From Hyphomicrobiales bacterium (GTDB lineage: Bacteria > Pseudomonadota > Alphaproteobacteria > Rhizobiales > Xanthobacteraceae), in contig WHTP01000004.1 in assembly GCA_009377695.1 (NCBI GenBank), positions 25,444 to 89,443 of the forward strand: a stretch of DNA of 64,000 nucleotides, given 5' to 3'. A program made the position numbers and the translations under genes. This document shows positions 9,265 through 18,922 of the stretch, piece by piece; position 1 is the stretch's first letter; every line of letters starts with the position of its first letter. A model generated the notes under the pieces. It ran no database searches, was not told the DNA's origin, and saw only the letters and a list, made by a program, of their open reading frames with translations.

Positions 9265-10104
9265 CTATCTCGCCCCGCGCCGCGCGCCGCGGACACCGGC
9301 CGCCAAATTGGCCACCAACCGGGTGACGGCGCCGACCGAACTTGCGCCGGCCTTGCCGTTCGTATCAAGCGTCGCCTGCAGCGCATCGATCAGCGCCGAG
9401 CCCACCACCACGCCATCGGCGCATTGCGCGATCGCGCGCGCCTGCTCGGCTGTCTTGACGCCGAAGCCGACGGCGACCGGCAGCTTGGTGTGGCGCTTGA
9501 TGCGGGTGACCGATGCATTGACCGCCCGGGTATCGGGCGTTGTCATGCCGGTAATGCCGGTGACCGAGACGTAGTAGACGAAGCCGGAGGTATTCGCGAG
9601 CACGGCGGGAAGCCGCTTGTCGTCGGTGGTTGGCGTCGCCAGCCGGATGAAATTCAATCCGGATTTGAGCGCCGGCAGGCACAGCTCATCGTCTTCCTCG
9701 GGCGGCAGATCGACAACGATCAAACCATCGACGCCCGCGGTCTTGGCATCGGCAAGAAATTTGTCGACGCCGTAGATGTAGATCGGATTGTAGTAGCCCA
9801 TCAGCACGATCGGCGTCGCATGATCGGCGGCGCGAAAATTGCGGATCATGGCGAGCGTCTTCTTCATGTCCTGCCCGCCCTTGAGCGCGCGCTGCGACGA
9901 CGCCTGGATCGCAGGGCCGTCCGCCATCGGATCGGTGAACGGCATGCCGATCTCGATCACATCGGCGCCGGCATCGGGCAGCGCCTTGAGGATCGCGAAC
10001 GAGGTGTCGATGTCGGGATCGCCGGCGGTCAGGAACGTCACCAGACCCGCACGGCCCTGGCGTTTCAAATCGGCAAATCGGTTGTCGATGCGCGTTGAGG
10101 ACAT
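9265..10104 (-). CDS. trpA: Tryptophan synthase alpha chain
   Basis: TrpA cleaves indole-3-glycerol phosphate to indole and glyceraldehyde 3-phosphate, passing indole to TrpB. The 279-aa TIM-barrel protein has the catalytic pair E51 and D62 in [14 protein letters not shown], the flexible loop segment PPEEDDELC, and a phosphate-binding [10 protein letters not shown] near residue 215. It is downstream of trpB on the same strand but separated from it by a 74-aa membrane-protein gene, an unusual intrusion in a trpB-trpA pair. Confidence 0.96.
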   Translation of the reverse strand: MSSTRIDNRFADLKRQGRAGLVTFLTAGDPDIDTSFAILKALPDAGADVIEIGMPFTDPMADGPAIQASSQRALKGGQDMKKTLAMIRNFRAADHATPIVLMGYYNPIYIYGVDKFLADAKTAGVDGLIVVDLPPEEDDELCLPALKSGLNFIRLATPTTDDKRLPAVLANTSGFVYYVSVTGITGMTTPDTRAVNASVTRIKRHTKLPVAVGFGVKTAEQARAIAQCADGVVVGSALIDALQATLDTNGKAGASSVGAVTRLVANLAAGVRGARRGAR

Positions 10105-10116
10105 GTCTTCGTGGAT

Positions 10117-10341
10117 TCACTTCGGTGAGGGCGGGCGGCGATTTTGCGCGCGCATGGCCGCGAGCCGAACGTTGGCGATGCCGATGATCAGCACCGCGAT
10201 CGCGGTGATCAGGTTGAACCAGTCCTGTCCCGTCAGCAGCGGTCCCGGCAGCAGCACCCGGACGCGCAAGAAATACGCGAGATAGGCCGCGGCCACGATA
10301 ACCATGATCCAGCCGGTGACCTTCTGGCGGTTATAGATCAC
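10117..10341 (-). CDS. Small two-helix membrane protein between trpB and trpA
   Basis: A 74-aa protein I cannot assign to a family. It has two hydrophobic segments, about residues 10-29 ([16 protein letters not shown]) and 44-64 ([19 protein letters not shown]), and a basic C-terminal tail, so it is probably an inner-membrane protein. It starts with GTG, and the GTGA overlaps the trpB stop, so it is translationally coupled to trpB; trpA begins 13 bp after it. Such tight placement suggests a real gene rather than a chance frame. No function is assigned. Confidence 0.75.
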   Translation of the reverse strand: MIYNRQKVTGWIMVIVAAAYLAYFLRVRVLLPGPLLTGQDWFNLITAIAVLIIGIANVRLAAMRAQNRRPPSPK

Positions 10342-11588
10342 ATCTTGCCCCCGAGATGCTCCGCCACCGAAGCGAGGTCCTTGTCGCCGCGGCCGGAGAG
10401 ATTGAGCACCATGAGGTGATCCTTCGGTTTCTTCGGCGCGATCTCGATCACGCGGGCGAGCGCATGCGCCGGCTCCAGCGCCGGGATGATGCCCTCGAGC
10501 TTGCAGCAGAGCTGGAACGCCGCCAGCGCCTCTTCGTCGGTCGCGGAGAGGAATGTCACGCGGCCAAGATCGTTCAGCCAGGCATGCTCGGGGCCGATGC
10601 CGGGATAGTCGAGACCCGCGGAGATCGAATGCGCCTCGTTGATCTGGCCGTCCTCGGTCATCAAGAGATAGGTGCGATTGCCATGCAGCACGCCCGGCTT
10701 GCCGCCGGCCACCGATGCCGCGTGCATGCCGGTGTTAAGGCCGTGACCGGCCGCCTCGACGCCGTAGATTTCGACATCTTTGTCGTCGAGGAACGGGTAG
10801 AACAGCCCCATGGCGTTCGAGCCGCCGCCGATGCAGGCGATGAGCGAGTTTGGCAGCCGCCCTTCGAGCGCATGCATCTGTTCGCGCGTTTCATTGCCGA
10901 TCACGCATTGGAAATCGCGGACCATCATCGGATAGGGATGCGGGCCGGCGACCGTGCCGATGCAATAGAAGGTATTGGCGACATTGGTAACCCAGTCGCG
11001 CAACGCTTCGTTCATCGCATCTTTCAGGGTCTTCGAACCGGATTCGACGGGCACGACCTTGGCGCCGAGCGCCTTCATGCGCAGCACATTCGGCTGCTGC
11101 CGCGCGACGTCGACCGAGCCCATATAGACGACGCATTCCAAGCCGAACTTCGCGCACATGGTCGCGGTGGCGACACCGTGCATACCGGCACCGGTCTCGG
11201 CGATGATGCGCGGCTTGCCCATGCGCGTCGCCAGCATGATCTGGCCGAGCACATTGTTCACCTTGTGCGCGCCGGTATGATTGAGGTCCTCGCGCTTGAA
11301 ATAGATCTTCGCGCCCCCATTGCCGCCGCGCGCGGCGGCAATGCCACGAAGATGCTTGGTCATTCGCTCGGCGAAATAGAGCGGCGATGGACGCCCGACA
11401 TAGTGCGTCAGGTGCCCGTCCATCTCGCGCTTGAACGCGGGATCAGCCTTGGCTTCGCCGTAGGCTTTCTCGAGCTCGAGGATGAGCGGCATCAGCGTCT
11501 CGGCAACGAAACGGCCGCCGTAGATACCGAAGTGGCCGCGCTCGTCGGGTCCGGTGCGGAACGAATTGGGCTGCTGTGGAGCGGTCAT
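10338..11588 (-). CDS. trpB: Tryptophan synthase beta chain
   Basis: TrpB is the pyridoxal-phosphate enzyme that condenses indole with L-serine to make tryptophan. The 416-aa sequence has the PLP lysine K109 in the HTGAHKVNN motif, the glycine-rich phosphate loop [10 protein letters not shown] near residue 240, and the terminal LSGRGDKD segment. Length fits TrpB1. Its ATG overlaps the trpF stop (ATGA) and its stop overlaps the GTG of the small membrane protein, so trpF, trpB and the small gene form one coupled unit. Confidence 0.97.
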   Translation of the reverse strand: MTAPQQPNSFRTGPDERGHFGIYGGRFVAETLMPLILELEKAYGEAKADPAFKREMDGHLTHYVGRPSPLYFAERMTKHLRGIAAARGGNGGAKIYFKREDLNHTGAHKVNNVLGQIMLATRMGKPRIIAETGAGMHGVATATMCAKFGLECVVYMGSVDVARQQPNVLRMKALGAKVVPVESGSKTLKDAMNEALRDWVTNVANTFYCIGTVAGPHPYPMMVRDFQCVIGNETREQMHALEGRLPNSLIACIGGGSNAMGLFYPFLDDKDVEIYGVEAAGHGLNTGMHAASVAGGKPGVLHGNRTYLLMTEDGQINEAHSISAGLDYPGIGPEHAWLNDLGRVTFLSATDEEALAAFQLCCKLEGIIPALEPAHALARVIEIAPKKPKDHLMVLNLSGRGDKDLASVAEHLGGKM

Positions 11589-12262
11589 GCGTTGCTCGCA
11601 ACCTTGCGCACGCCTGCGCCGGTCGCTTCACGAACGGTGCGGATGAAGGCGCGGATCTTGTCGAGGTCCTTCACGCCCGGCGCGCACTCGACCCCGGACG
11701 ACACGTCGACCGCAGGCACACCGGTGATACGGAGCGCTTCGGTGATGTTGGACGCATCGAGTCCGCCCGAGAGCATATACGGCACGCCGGGATTGAGGCC
11801 CGCAAGTAATGTCCAGTCGAAGCTCTTGCCGAGCCCACCGGGCCGGGTCGCCTCGCGCGGCGCGCGTGCATCGAAGATCAACTTGTCCGCGACATCTGCA
11901 TAGAGCCGGATCGGGGAGAGGTCCGAACGAATCTCGATCGGCAGGGCCTTCATGACCGGCAAGCCGAAGCGGGTCCGCACCATGACGACTCGCTCGGGCG
12001 TCTCCTTGCCGTGCAGCTGCAGTATATCGGGTTCGAGCGCCTCGATGCTCGCCGCAAGGAGGTCATCGTCGGCATCGACCGAGAGCGCCACCTTCTTCGC
12101 GCGCCCGCGCGCCCGCGCGCCAAGCGTCCGGGCCGCCTCGAAGCCGAGGTGCCGCGGCGACGGTGGAAAGAACACGAAGCCGACATAGTCCGCGCCCGCA
12201 TCGAGCGCGACATCGACCGCGTCGGGCGTCATCAGGCCGCAAATCTTGATCTCTACGGACAT
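11585..12262 (-). CDS. trpF: Phosphoribosylanthranilate isomerase
   Basis: TrpF carries out the Amadori rearrangement of N-(5'-phosphoribosyl)anthranilate in tryptophan synthesis. The 225-aa (beta/alpha)8 protein begins [14 protein letters not shown] with the catalytic cysteine in KICG, has [14 protein letters not shown] near residue 27, QLHGKETPE near residue 80 and a phosphate-binding [10 protein letters not shown] near residue 165. It is first in the coupled trpF-trpB unit and is preceded by the CTAG composite repeat E2. Confidence 0.96.
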   Translation of the reverse strand: MSVEIKICGLMTPDAVDVALDAGADYVGFVFFPPSPRHLGFEAARTLGARARGRAKKVALSVDADDDLLAASIEALEPDILQLHGKETPERVVMVRTRFGLPVMKALPIEIRSDLSPIRLYADVADKLIFDARAPREATRPGGLGKSFDWTLLAGLNPGVPYMLSGGLDASNITEALRITGVPAVDVSSGVECAPGVKDLDKIRAFIRTVREATGAGVRKVASNA

Positions 12263-12369
12263 GTGCGAGCTTTGGCGCCTCTAGGCCACTTGAGCGCGAT
12301 TTCTTCCAAGCCGGTTCCCGCACGGATCCAAGTCCAGCGCAGGCTTCGAGATGCTCTATTGCTGCGGTT

Positions 12370-12535
12370 CTAGTGTGGCGGTTCAGAAGTCCGCATCATT
12401 CTCGCGGCGAGTCCAACATGCGGACTTCTGAACCAAAGCCACACTAGATTCAAAGAGTTGCTAGTGTCCTTCGATTCCGAAGTTCGTATAAGCGGCCGCT
12501 GCGAAATGGTACGAACTTCGGAATCGGGACACTAG
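12370..12535 (+). repeat. CTAG composite repeat E2 (A-linker-B), best-preserved copy
   Basis: Module A spans 12370-12447: left arm CTAGTGTGGC + GGTTCAGAAGTCCGCAT, a 21-nt loop, then the exact reverse complement with a 3-nt AAA bulge. A 13-nt linker (ATTCAAAGAGTTG, 12448-12460) follows. Module B spans 12461-12535: outer arm CTAGTGTCC, bulge TT, inner arm CGATTCCGAAGTTCGTA, a 21-nt loop, and the complement ending in CTAG. All four module ends are CTAG. It lies upstream of trpF and downstream of lapA. Confidence 0.92.
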
Positions 12536-12592
12536 CGCGGCCTGACCAATTTGTCTTGCCTCGTCAGGCCGTTGATGCGGTGGGCGAATTCC

Positions 12593-12967
12593 TTACCCCG
12601 CCGGCGGCGGGATGCTCAGCCGCGTAGCCGGGTCGACGGTCGCCGGCGCCTTGGCTGGGGCGGGGCCATCACGTCGCTTGAGCTGGTCGTTTTCGGTCCG
12701 CAGCTCGCGCGCCCGCGCTTCCGCCTCCCGGGCACGCCCACGCCACTTGCCCTGCCGCATCCAGGCTGCGGCACCGCCCAGAATCACGCCGGCAATGACC
12801 AGCGCGAGGATCAGCGCATAGAGCGGCAGCATCAGCGAAACCGCCGGTTCCGCCGGATTGAACGGATCGAAGGAGACGGTCACGGCCTGCCGATTGGCGA
12901 CCGCGAATGCAACAAGAACGATCGCCAGGGGGATCAGGATTAGTGCCCTGACAATCTTTCGGATCAT
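12593..12967 (-). CDS. lapA: LapA-domain (DUF1049) membrane protein
   Basis: A 124-aa inner-membrane protein with two hydrophobic helices (about residues 4-24 and 43-65) followed by a basic, charged coiled-coil-like tail (RAREAEARARELRTENDQL) and a proline/alanine-rich end. This is the LapA/YciS layout; in E. coli LapA works with LapB in control of lipopolysaccharide synthesis. The segment NRQAVTVSFDPF after helix 1 is the usual LapA signature. I start at the ATG at 12967; a longer frame to 13129 runs into ihfB and looks non-coding. Placement next to ihfB is standard. Confidence 0.82.
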   Translation of the reverse strand: MIRKIVRALILIPLAIVLVAFAVANRQAVTVSFDPFNPAEPAVSLMLPLYALILALVIAGVILGGAAAWMRQGKWRGRAREAEARARELRTENDQLKRRDGPAPAKAPATVDPATRLSIPPPAG

Positions 12968-13040
12968 GATCGCGCCACGCGATTTTTTCTCCAGGGCACG
13001 ATCTGTTCCGACAGTGGGACCCGGCTTCGGGATCTTGCCC

Positions 13041-13328
13041 TTATGGCGCCAAGCGGTTGAGCCGCTCGCGCATTTCCTTGCCGGTCTTGAAGAACGGCAC
13101 CGCCTTCCTGCCGACCGAGACATGTGCACCGGTGCGCGGATTGCGGCCGGTGCGAGCAGGCCTGTTCTTCACCGAGAACGCCCCGAAGCCGCGGAGCTCG
13201 ACCCGGTCGCCGCGCGCCATGGCGGCGATGATCTCACCCAGGATCGCGTTGACGATGTTCTCGACATCGCGCTGATAGAGATGCGGGTTCTGCGACGCGA
13301 TACGTTGCACAAGCTCGGACTTGATCAT
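13041..13328 (-). CDS. ihfB: Integration host factor subunit beta
   Basis: A 95-aa HU/IHF-family DNA-bending protein, beta subunit of IHF. It begins [18 protein letters not shown], has [15 protein letters not shown] and the DNA-intercalating arm [15 protein letters not shown] ending at [19 protein letters not shown]. The N-terminus and the PRTG arm fit IhfB better than HU or IhfA. It lies between sppA and lapA, the common order in Rhizobiales. Confidence 0.95.
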   Translation of the reverse strand: MIKSELVQRIASQNPHLYQRDVENIVNAILGEIIAAMARGDRVELRGFGAFSVKNRPARTGRNPRTGAHVSVGRKAVPFFKTGKEMRERLNRLAP

Positions 13329-13391
13329 CGGACGCCGTCCCCCTCTGGTGGTCGAGCAGACAATCGGTCCGCTGGGTCGTGAACCGCCGCA

Positions 13392-13472
13392 CTAGTGTCC
13401 CGATTCCAAATGATGCGGACCGCCACATTAGCACGTTTGGCTTTCCAGTGTGGTTCAGAACCACCACACTAG
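13392..13472. repeat. CTAG hairpin repeat E3 (degenerate, overlaps sppA stop)
   Basis: Two collapsed units sit side by side. The first (13392-13431) joins a B left arm (CTAGTGTCCCGATTCC) to a shortened A right arm (ATGCGGACCGCCACATTAG). The second (about 13446-13472) keeps only the outer A arms around TTCAGAA. A further A-like tail (GAACCGCCGCACTAG) precedes the first unit and shares its CTAG. The terminal CTAG provides the TAG stop codon of sppA. Confidence 0.7.
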
Positions 13473-14452
13473 TTGGCGGATGGAGGGTGCCAAAGCGCCA
13501 GGAGACCGTCAAGATTGAGACGCTCCATGGCCTGGACGGCGCCGAGCCCTTCGAACCGCCGGGCAAGGGCGCCAAGCCCGACGCCGTCAAGCAGGGTGAC
13601 CGCCGCGGTGTGCAGGAATGGCAGGTCGCCGAAGCGATCGCGCAGCCGGAAGTCGCGGACCGGCGTCTTCGGGTCGATCTTCTTCTCCTTCGCGAGCCAG
13701 GCGATCGCCGCCCGTTCACCGCCGAGCTCATCCACGAGCTTGAGCGTCAAGCCCTGGCGGCCGGTGAACACCCGTCCGTCGGATACAGTCGCGAGCGTCG
13801 CGTCGTCGAGATTGCGCCGCTTCTGTACCAGTCCTTTGAACCAGGCGTAGGAGTCGGCCACGATCGCTTCGACTGCCTTGCGCGCCTCCGGGCTGGTCGG
13901 CTCGAAGCCTGAGGGCGCGGCTTTGAGCGGCGATGATTTGATGGTCTCAACGTGGACGCCGATCGTCTTGAGCAGATCGGACACGTTCGGATACTGGAAC
14001 AGCACGCCGATCGAACCGACCAGCGCGGTCTCAGCCGCGACGATGCGGTCGCCGCCAAGCGCCGCGATGTAGCCACCGGATGCGGCCAATCCGTCCACCA
14101 CCACAACCGTCGGCTTGCTCTCGCGCAGCCGCATCAGCGAATCGTACAGCTCTTCCGATCCCGAGGTGGTGCCGCCGGGACTGTTGATATGCACGATGAC
14201 GGCCTTCGCCCGCGACTTGGCGAGACGCTCCAGCGCCTCGACGCGCTTCCGGTCGGTGCGGATCAATCCGGTGATGGTGACGCGCGCGATGGCGCCGGTG
14301 GCCCCGGTCAGCATCGCAGAACCGGGCGCACGCAATGCGATGCCGGCGCCAACCACGGCGATGATCGCGAGCAGCGCGGCGAACACCCGCCACGCGGTGA
14401 GCTTCCGCCGCATCCGGCGTCGATCGACAATGGTGTCGGCATCGAGCGACAT
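13469..14452 (-). CDS. sppA: Signal peptide peptidase SppA (S49 family)
   Basis: A 327-aa inner-membrane serine protease that degrades cleaved signal peptides. One N-terminal anchor helix (about residues 20-42) is followed by a single S49 domain: INSPGGTTSGSEELY near residue 90, the catalytic serine S125 in LAASGGYIAALG, and TALVGSIGVLFQYP near 145. This is the short SppA form with Ser/Lys catalysis. The ATG at 14452 has a GGGAGA Shine-Dalgarno; an upstream in-frame start at 14524 lacks one. The stop codon TAG lies within the CTAG end of repeat E3, so the last codons may have been altered by the repeat. Confidence 0.92.
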   Translation of the reverse strand: MSLDADTIVDRRRMRRKLTAWRVFAALLAIIAVVGAGIALRAPGSAMLTGATGAIARVTITGLIRTDRKRVEALERLAKSRAKAVIVHINSPGGTTSGSEELYDSLMRLRESKPTVVVVDGLAASGGYIAALGGDRIVAAETALVGSIGVLFQYPNVSDLLKTIGVHVETIKSSPLKAAPSGFEPTSPEARKAVEAIVADSYAWFKGLVQKRRNLDDATLATVSDGRVFTGRQGLTLKLVDELGGERAAIAWLAKEKKIDPKTPVRDFRLRDRFGDLPFLHTAAVTLLDGVGLGALARRFEGLGAVQAMERLNLDGLLALWHPPSAN

Positions 14453-14632
14453 GCTTGGTCTCCCTCGATGAATCGGGCGACGACACTGCCGCCACCCGCC
14501 ATCACGGTCAAATGGGCCCACCAACCGGACGCAATTGTGGCAAACGGCGTCTAAACGACGCCGCTGCTCACAACAATGGCGAACGGCTCCGGAACATGAT
14601 CCCGAAACCCCGAAACCGGCTTCCGGACGGGA

Positions 14633-16366
14633 TTAAGCCTCGTCGTCGTCGTCCTTCTTGTCGGCGGCGCGCTTGAGCGCGGTGCCGAGAATGTCGCCCA
14701 GCGTCGCGCCCGAGTCGGACGAACCGTACTGCGCGATGGCTTCCTTCTCCTCCGCGACCTCAAGCGCCTTGATCGACACCGAGACCTTGTGGGCGCGGCG
14801 GTCGAGCTGGGTGACGCGGGCGTCGACCTTCTGACCGACCTGGAAGCGGTCGGCACGCTGGTCGCCGCGGTCGCGCGCAAGGTCGGCGCGACGGATGAAG
14901 GCTTCGAGATCGGTGCCGACGATCTTGACGTCGATGCCGCCCTCTTTCACCGCGGTCACCTCGCAGGTGACGACGCTGCCTTTCTTGACGTCGCCCGCGG
15001 ACTCGGCCGTGAACGGATCGCCTTCGAGCTGCTTGACACCGAGCGAAATGCGCTCCTTCTCGACGTCGACGTCGAGCACCTGCGCGCGCACCTTGTCGCC
15101 CTTCTTGTACTCCTCGATCACCTGCTCGCCCGGACGCTTCCAGTCGAGGTCGGACAGATGGACCATGCCGTCGACATCGCCGTCGAGGCCGAGGAACAGG
15201 CCGAACTCGGTCTTGTTCTTGACTTCGCCTTCGACGATCGAGCCAGAGGGATACTTCTCGATGAAGACCTCCCACGGATTGCGCATGGTTTGTTTAAGAC
15301 CAAGGGAGATTCGGCGTTTCACCGGATCGACCTCGAGGATCTGCACCTCGACCTCTTGCGAGGTAGAGACGATTTTGCCGGGGTGCACGTTCTTCTTGGT
15401 CCACGACATCTCGGAGACGTGGATCAGGCCCTCGATGCCGGGCTCCAATTCAACGAACGCGCCGTAGTCGGTGATGTTGGTGACGCGCCCGGTGAAGCGC
15501 GCACCGACCGGATATTTGCCCTCGATGCCCTGCCACGGGTCGTCGAGCAATTGTTTCATTCCAAGTGAAATGCGGTGGGTCTCGTGGTTGATCTTGATGA
15601 TCTTGACCTTCACCTGCTGCCCGATGTTGAGCACTTCGGTCGGGTGATTGACGCGCCGCCATGCAATGTCGGTCACGTGCAGCAGGCCGTCGATGCCGCC
15701 GAGATCCACGAACGCACCGTAGTCGGTGATGTTCTTGACCACGCCGTCGATGACCTGACCCTCTTCGAGGTTTTGCACCAGCTCCTGGCGCTGCTCGGCG
15801 CGGGTCTCTTCGAGCACGGTGCGTCGCGAGACAACGATATTGCCGCGGCGGCGATCCATCTTCAGGATCTGGAACGGCTGCGGCACGTTCATCAGCGGGC
15901 CGACGTCGCGGATCGGACGGATGTCGACTTGCGAGCGCGGCAGGAACGCCACGGCGCCATCGAGATCGACGGTGAAGCCGCCCTTGACCTGGCTGGAGAT
16001 GATGCCGGAAACCTTCTCGTTACCCTGGAACGCTTTTTCGAGCTTGCCCCAGCTCTCCTCACGGCGAGCCTTATCGCGTGAAAGGACCGCTTCGCCGAGC
16101 GCATTCTCGATGCGCTCGAGATAAACTTCGACGGTGTCGCCGACCTTGATGTCGGCCTGCCGGCCCGGTCCCGCGAATTCGCGCAGTGCGACGCGGCCCT
16201 CGGTCTTCGCGCCGACGTCGATGACCGCAAGGTCCTTCTCGATGCCGACGACCTTGCCCTTGACGACGGTGCCCTCCGAGGGACTGCCCTGGGTGAACGA
16301 CTCCTCGAGCATTGCAGCGAAATCTTCGCGCGACGGCGTGGCGGAACTTGTGGCAACGTTTGCCAT
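14633..16366 (-). CDS. rpsA: 30S ribosomal protein S1
   Basis: Ribosomal protein S1 (577 aa) helps the 30S subunit bind and unfold mRNA. Six S1/OB-fold repeats can be followed by their motifs: AVIDVGAKTEGRV, GAVAFLPRSQVD, DYGAFVDLGGIDGLLHV, DYGAFVELEPGIEGLIHV, EFGLFLGLDGDVDGMVHL and GGIDVKIVGTDLEAFI, each followed by the basic RISLG-type end. The acidic C-terminus DKKDDDDEA is typical of alphaproteobacteria. Start ATG at 16366 has an AGGAGA Shine-Dalgarno; the frame upstream to 16510 is not S1-like. Confidence 0.97.
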   Translation of the reverse strand: MANVATSSATPSREDFAAMLEESFTQGSPSEGTVVKGKVVGIEKDLAVIDVGAKTEGRVALREFAGPGRQADIKVGDTVEVYLERIENALGEAVLSRDKARREESWGKLEKAFQGNEKVSGIISSQVKGGFTVDLDGAVAFLPRSQVDIRPIRDVGPLMNVPQPFQILKMDRRRGNIVVSRRTVLEETRAEQRQELVQNLEEGQVIDGVVKNITDYGAFVDLGGIDGLLHVTDIAWRRVNHPTEVLNIGQQVKVKIIKINHETHRISLGMKQLLDDPWQGIEGKYPVGARFTGRVTNITDYGAFVELEPGIEGLIHVSEMSWTKKNVHPGKIVSTSQEVEVQILEVDPVKRRISLGLKQTMRNPWEVFIEKYPSGSIVEGEVKNKTEFGLFLGLDGDVDGMVHLSDLDWKRPGEQVIEEYKKGDKVRAQVLDVDVEKERISLGVKQLEGDPFTAESAGDVKKGSVVTCEVTAVKEGGIDVKIVGTDLEAFIRRADLARDRGDQRADRFQVGQKVDARVTQLDRRAHKVSVSIKALEVAEEKEAIAQYGSSDSGATLGDILGTALKRAADKKDDDDEA

Positions 16367-16596
16367 GAACTCTCCTGGTCTACGATCGGCCGGTCTGGTG
16401 TGAATGGGCGTTTCGAGCGGACGGACCGAAAGCCTTACGGGCCCTCGGCACCGCCGACATAGCACCCTGCGTGACGCAGGCAGCGTATACTTGTCGGCGG
16501 CCCGGCGCATCCCGAGCGATCGAAACGATGGTTCAGTTCGGGCATGCCGTCACGAATGCGGTCGGAGCAGGCTCATCCTCCATGACGGCAGCGCGG

Positions 16597-17235
16597 TCAG
16601 CCGCGCTGTCGGCCTGCTCGGACGGCTTCGACAATGTCGATGGCTGCCCGGAATGCCGCGTCTATATCTAACTGCGTGGTATCGAGCAAGTGCGCATCCG
16701 GCGCACGTTTCAGCGGCGCGGCAGCCCGGCCGCTATCGCGCTGGTCCCGGCGCAGGATGTCGGCCAGCACCTCTTCCTCGTTCACCGACACGCCGGCGGC
16801 CTGAAGCTCCAGCGTGCGCCGCCGGGCGCGCGCCTCCGGTGCGGCGGTGACGAAGATCTTGATGTCGGCATCGGGGAAGATGACGGTCCCGATATCTCGT
16901 CCGTCGAGCACCGCACCGGGCGGGGTACGGCCAAAACCGCGCTGGAAATCGATCAACGCCGCTCGCACCTCCGGGATTGCCGACACAACCGAGGCCGCCT
17001 CGCCCACCGGATGGCTTTTCAGCACCTGTTCGTCGAACCGAGAGGGATCGAGCGAACGGGCCGCGCGGCCGGCACACGCCACGTCGTCAAGCGGCTCGCC
17101 GGCATCCAGCACGGCCTTGGCCACGGCGCGATAGATCAGGCCCGTATCGAGGTGCCGAAGCCCGTAGTGGCCGGCCAGCCGCCTCCCCAGCGTCCCCTTG
17201 CCGGACGCCGCTGGTCCGTCGATGGCGATGATCAT
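16597..17235 (-). CDS. cmk: Cytidylate kinase
   Basis: Cmk phosphorylates CMP and dCMP with ATP. The 212-aa protein starts [21 protein letters not shown], with the P-loop at residues 6-14, then [12 protein letters not shown] (nucleotide-binding) and [21 protein letters not shown] near residue 110-135, and the lid with RRRTLE. The start at 17235 is preceded by a GGAAGGGCGGA purine stretch. It is followed by rpsA and preceded by aroA, the classic aroA-cmk-rpsA order. Confidence 0.95.
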   Translation of the reverse strand: MIIAIDGPAASGKGTLGRRLAGHYGLRHLDTGLIYRAVAKAVLDAGEPLDDVACAGRAARSLDPSRFDEQVLKSHPVGEAASVVSAIPEVRAALIDFQRGFGRTPPGAVLDGRDIGTVIFPDADIKIFVTAAPEARARRRTLELQAAGVSVNEEEVLADILRRDQRDSGRAAAPLKRAPDAHLLDTTQLDIDAAFRAAIDIVEAVRAGRQRG

Positions 17236-17427
17236 TCCGCCCTTCCCGCTCCGCATCGTCGTCTTAATCGCCGCTGCGTGCGGGACAACCCTCATAAGAA
17301 ATTATGATTGCAACGGCCAGAAAGTCACATTTGGTTTATCGCCCAAGTGGAAAGCGAGCTTCTTCTATCCCAAGGACTTTCTCACAGGCTCCTTCGGTCA
17401 TCAGCACCTAGCTCCCTCCGGCCGTCA

Positions 17428-18765
17428 CTATCCCACGTCCGCGCCCAGGCGGCGCATCATCGGCACGAAGCTCGGGAAGCTCGTGGCGATGAACGACGCA
17501 TCGTCGATGCCGACCGGCTTCGCGCTCGCGAGGCCCATCATCAGGAACGCCATCGCGATGCGATGGTCCATGTGGGTCATGACAACGCCGCCGCCTTGTG
17601 CGCGGCCCTGTCCGTGCACGATCAGGTCGTCGCCCTCGATCTCGGCCACGACGCCGTTGGCCTTGAGCCCGTCGGCGACCGCCGCCAGGCGATCGGATTC
17701 CTTGACACGCAATTCCTTGAGGCCGCGCATACGCGTGGTGCCATCGGCGAAGGCCGCGGCCACTGCCAGGATCGGATATTCGTCGATCATCGACGGCGCG
17801 CGCTCGGCCGGCACATCGACCCCCTTCAATGCGGATGCCCGCACCCGAAAGTCCGCCATCTCCTCGCCGACGTCGCTGCGCAGATTGAGTGTCTCGACGT
17901 CGGCACCCATCTCTCGCAACGTCGTGATGAGCCCGGTGCGCAGTGGGTTGGTCATCACGTCGGTCAGGACGATATCGGAGCCCGGCACCAGCAGCGCCGC
18001 CACCATCGGGAAGGCGGCGGACGACGGATCGGCCGGCACGACCACCGGCGCGGCATTGAGCTCGGGCTCGCCCTTGAGCGCGATCCGCCGGCCGTGGGTG
18101 CCGGCCGCCGCCACGGTGACATCGGCGCCGAAATGCAGGAGCAGCTTCTCGGTGTGATCGCGGCTCGCTTCGCTTTCGATGACGATGGTCTCGCCCGGCG
18201 CGGCAAGCGCTGCAAGCAGCACGGCCGACTTGATCTGCGCCGACGGCACCGGCGTGCGGTAGACGATCGGGATCGGATCGCGTGCGCCCTCGACGGTGAC
18301 AGGGAGCCGGCCGCCCTTGGCCATCTCGGACGCCCGCGCGCCCATCAGCGTCACCGGGTCGAGGATGCGCTGCATCGGCCGTTTGCGCAGCGAGGCATCG
18401 CCGTCGAAGGTCGCGGTGATCGGGCAGCCGGCCACCGCGCCCATGACCAGCCGGCACCCCGTCGCGGAATTTCCAAAGTCGAGCACGCCTTGCGGCTGCC
18501 GGAAGCCACCGACCCCGACGCCATGGACACGCCACGCGCCATCGCCGATGCGCTCGATCGATGCCCCGAGCGACTGCATGGCCCTGCCCGTGTTCAGCAC
18601 GTCCTCGCCTTCAAGCAGCCCTGAGATTCGGGTTTCTCCGACCGCCAGCGCGCCGAAAATCAGGGCGCGGTGCGAGATCGACTTGTCACCGGGCACGCGC
18701 AGGCGGCCCTTGAGCGGGGAGCCGGCGCGAGCGGCGAGCGGAGACTTCACGGCGGCGTGGCTCAC
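17428..18765 (-). CDS. aroA: 3-phosphoshikimate 1-carboxyvinyltransferase (EPSP synthase)
   Basis: AroA joins phosphoenolpyruvate to shikimate 3-phosphate, the sixth step of the shikimate pathway. The 445-aa protein has [16 protein letters not shown] near the N-terminus, [12 protein letters not shown] near residue 105, and [15 protein letters not shown] and [13 protein letters not shown] near the C-terminus. I chose the GTG at 18765 because GAGG lies 6 nt upstream; an in-frame TTG at 18816 would add 17 residues without a clear Shine-Dalgarno. Class II EPSP synthases (low glyphosate sensitivity) share the NSAT spelling, but this inference is weak from eye alone. Confidence 0.94.
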   Translation of the reverse strand: MSHAAVKSPLAARAGSPLKGRLRVPGDKSISHRALIFGALAVGETRISGLLEGEDVLNTGRAMQSLGASIERIGDGAWRVHGVGVGGFRQPQGVLDFGNSATGCRLVMGAVAGCPITATFDGDASLRKRPMQRILDPVTLMGARASEMAKGGRLPVTVEGARDPIPIVYRTPVPSAQIKSAVLLAALAAPGETIVIESEASRDHTEKLLLHFGADVTVAAAGTHGRRIALKGEPELNAAPVVVPADPSSAAFPMVAALLVPGSDIVLTDVMTNPLRTGLITTLREMGADVETLNLRSDVGEEMADFRVRASALKGVDVPAERAPSMIDEYPILAVAAAFADGTTRMRGLKELRVKESDRLAAVADGLKANGVVAEIEGDDLIVHGQGRAQGGGVVMTHMDHRIAMAFLMMGLASAKPVGIDDASFIATSFPSFVPMMRRLGADVG

Positions 18766-18922
18766 GGGGACCTCACTGACAGATGCCACCACCTTCCTAC
18801 CACGGGGACGCTGCAAGGGTCACCACAAAGGCCGAAAACGGGCCACAGCTCCTATTGACAGCAGCATTTCGACTGTCCAAGTGAAGCCCTCAATTTCCGA
18901 CCCGCTCTGAGGAACCCGGACC

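Noticed and set aside
10356..11903. 515-aa plus-strand frame opposite trpB and trpF
   Set aside because: Pure antisense shadow of trpB; no start signal and no family likeness.
12370..12535. CTAG repeats as integron attC sites
   Set aside because: No integrase gene or GTTRRRY core; module ends are CTAG and cargo genes are not cassettes.
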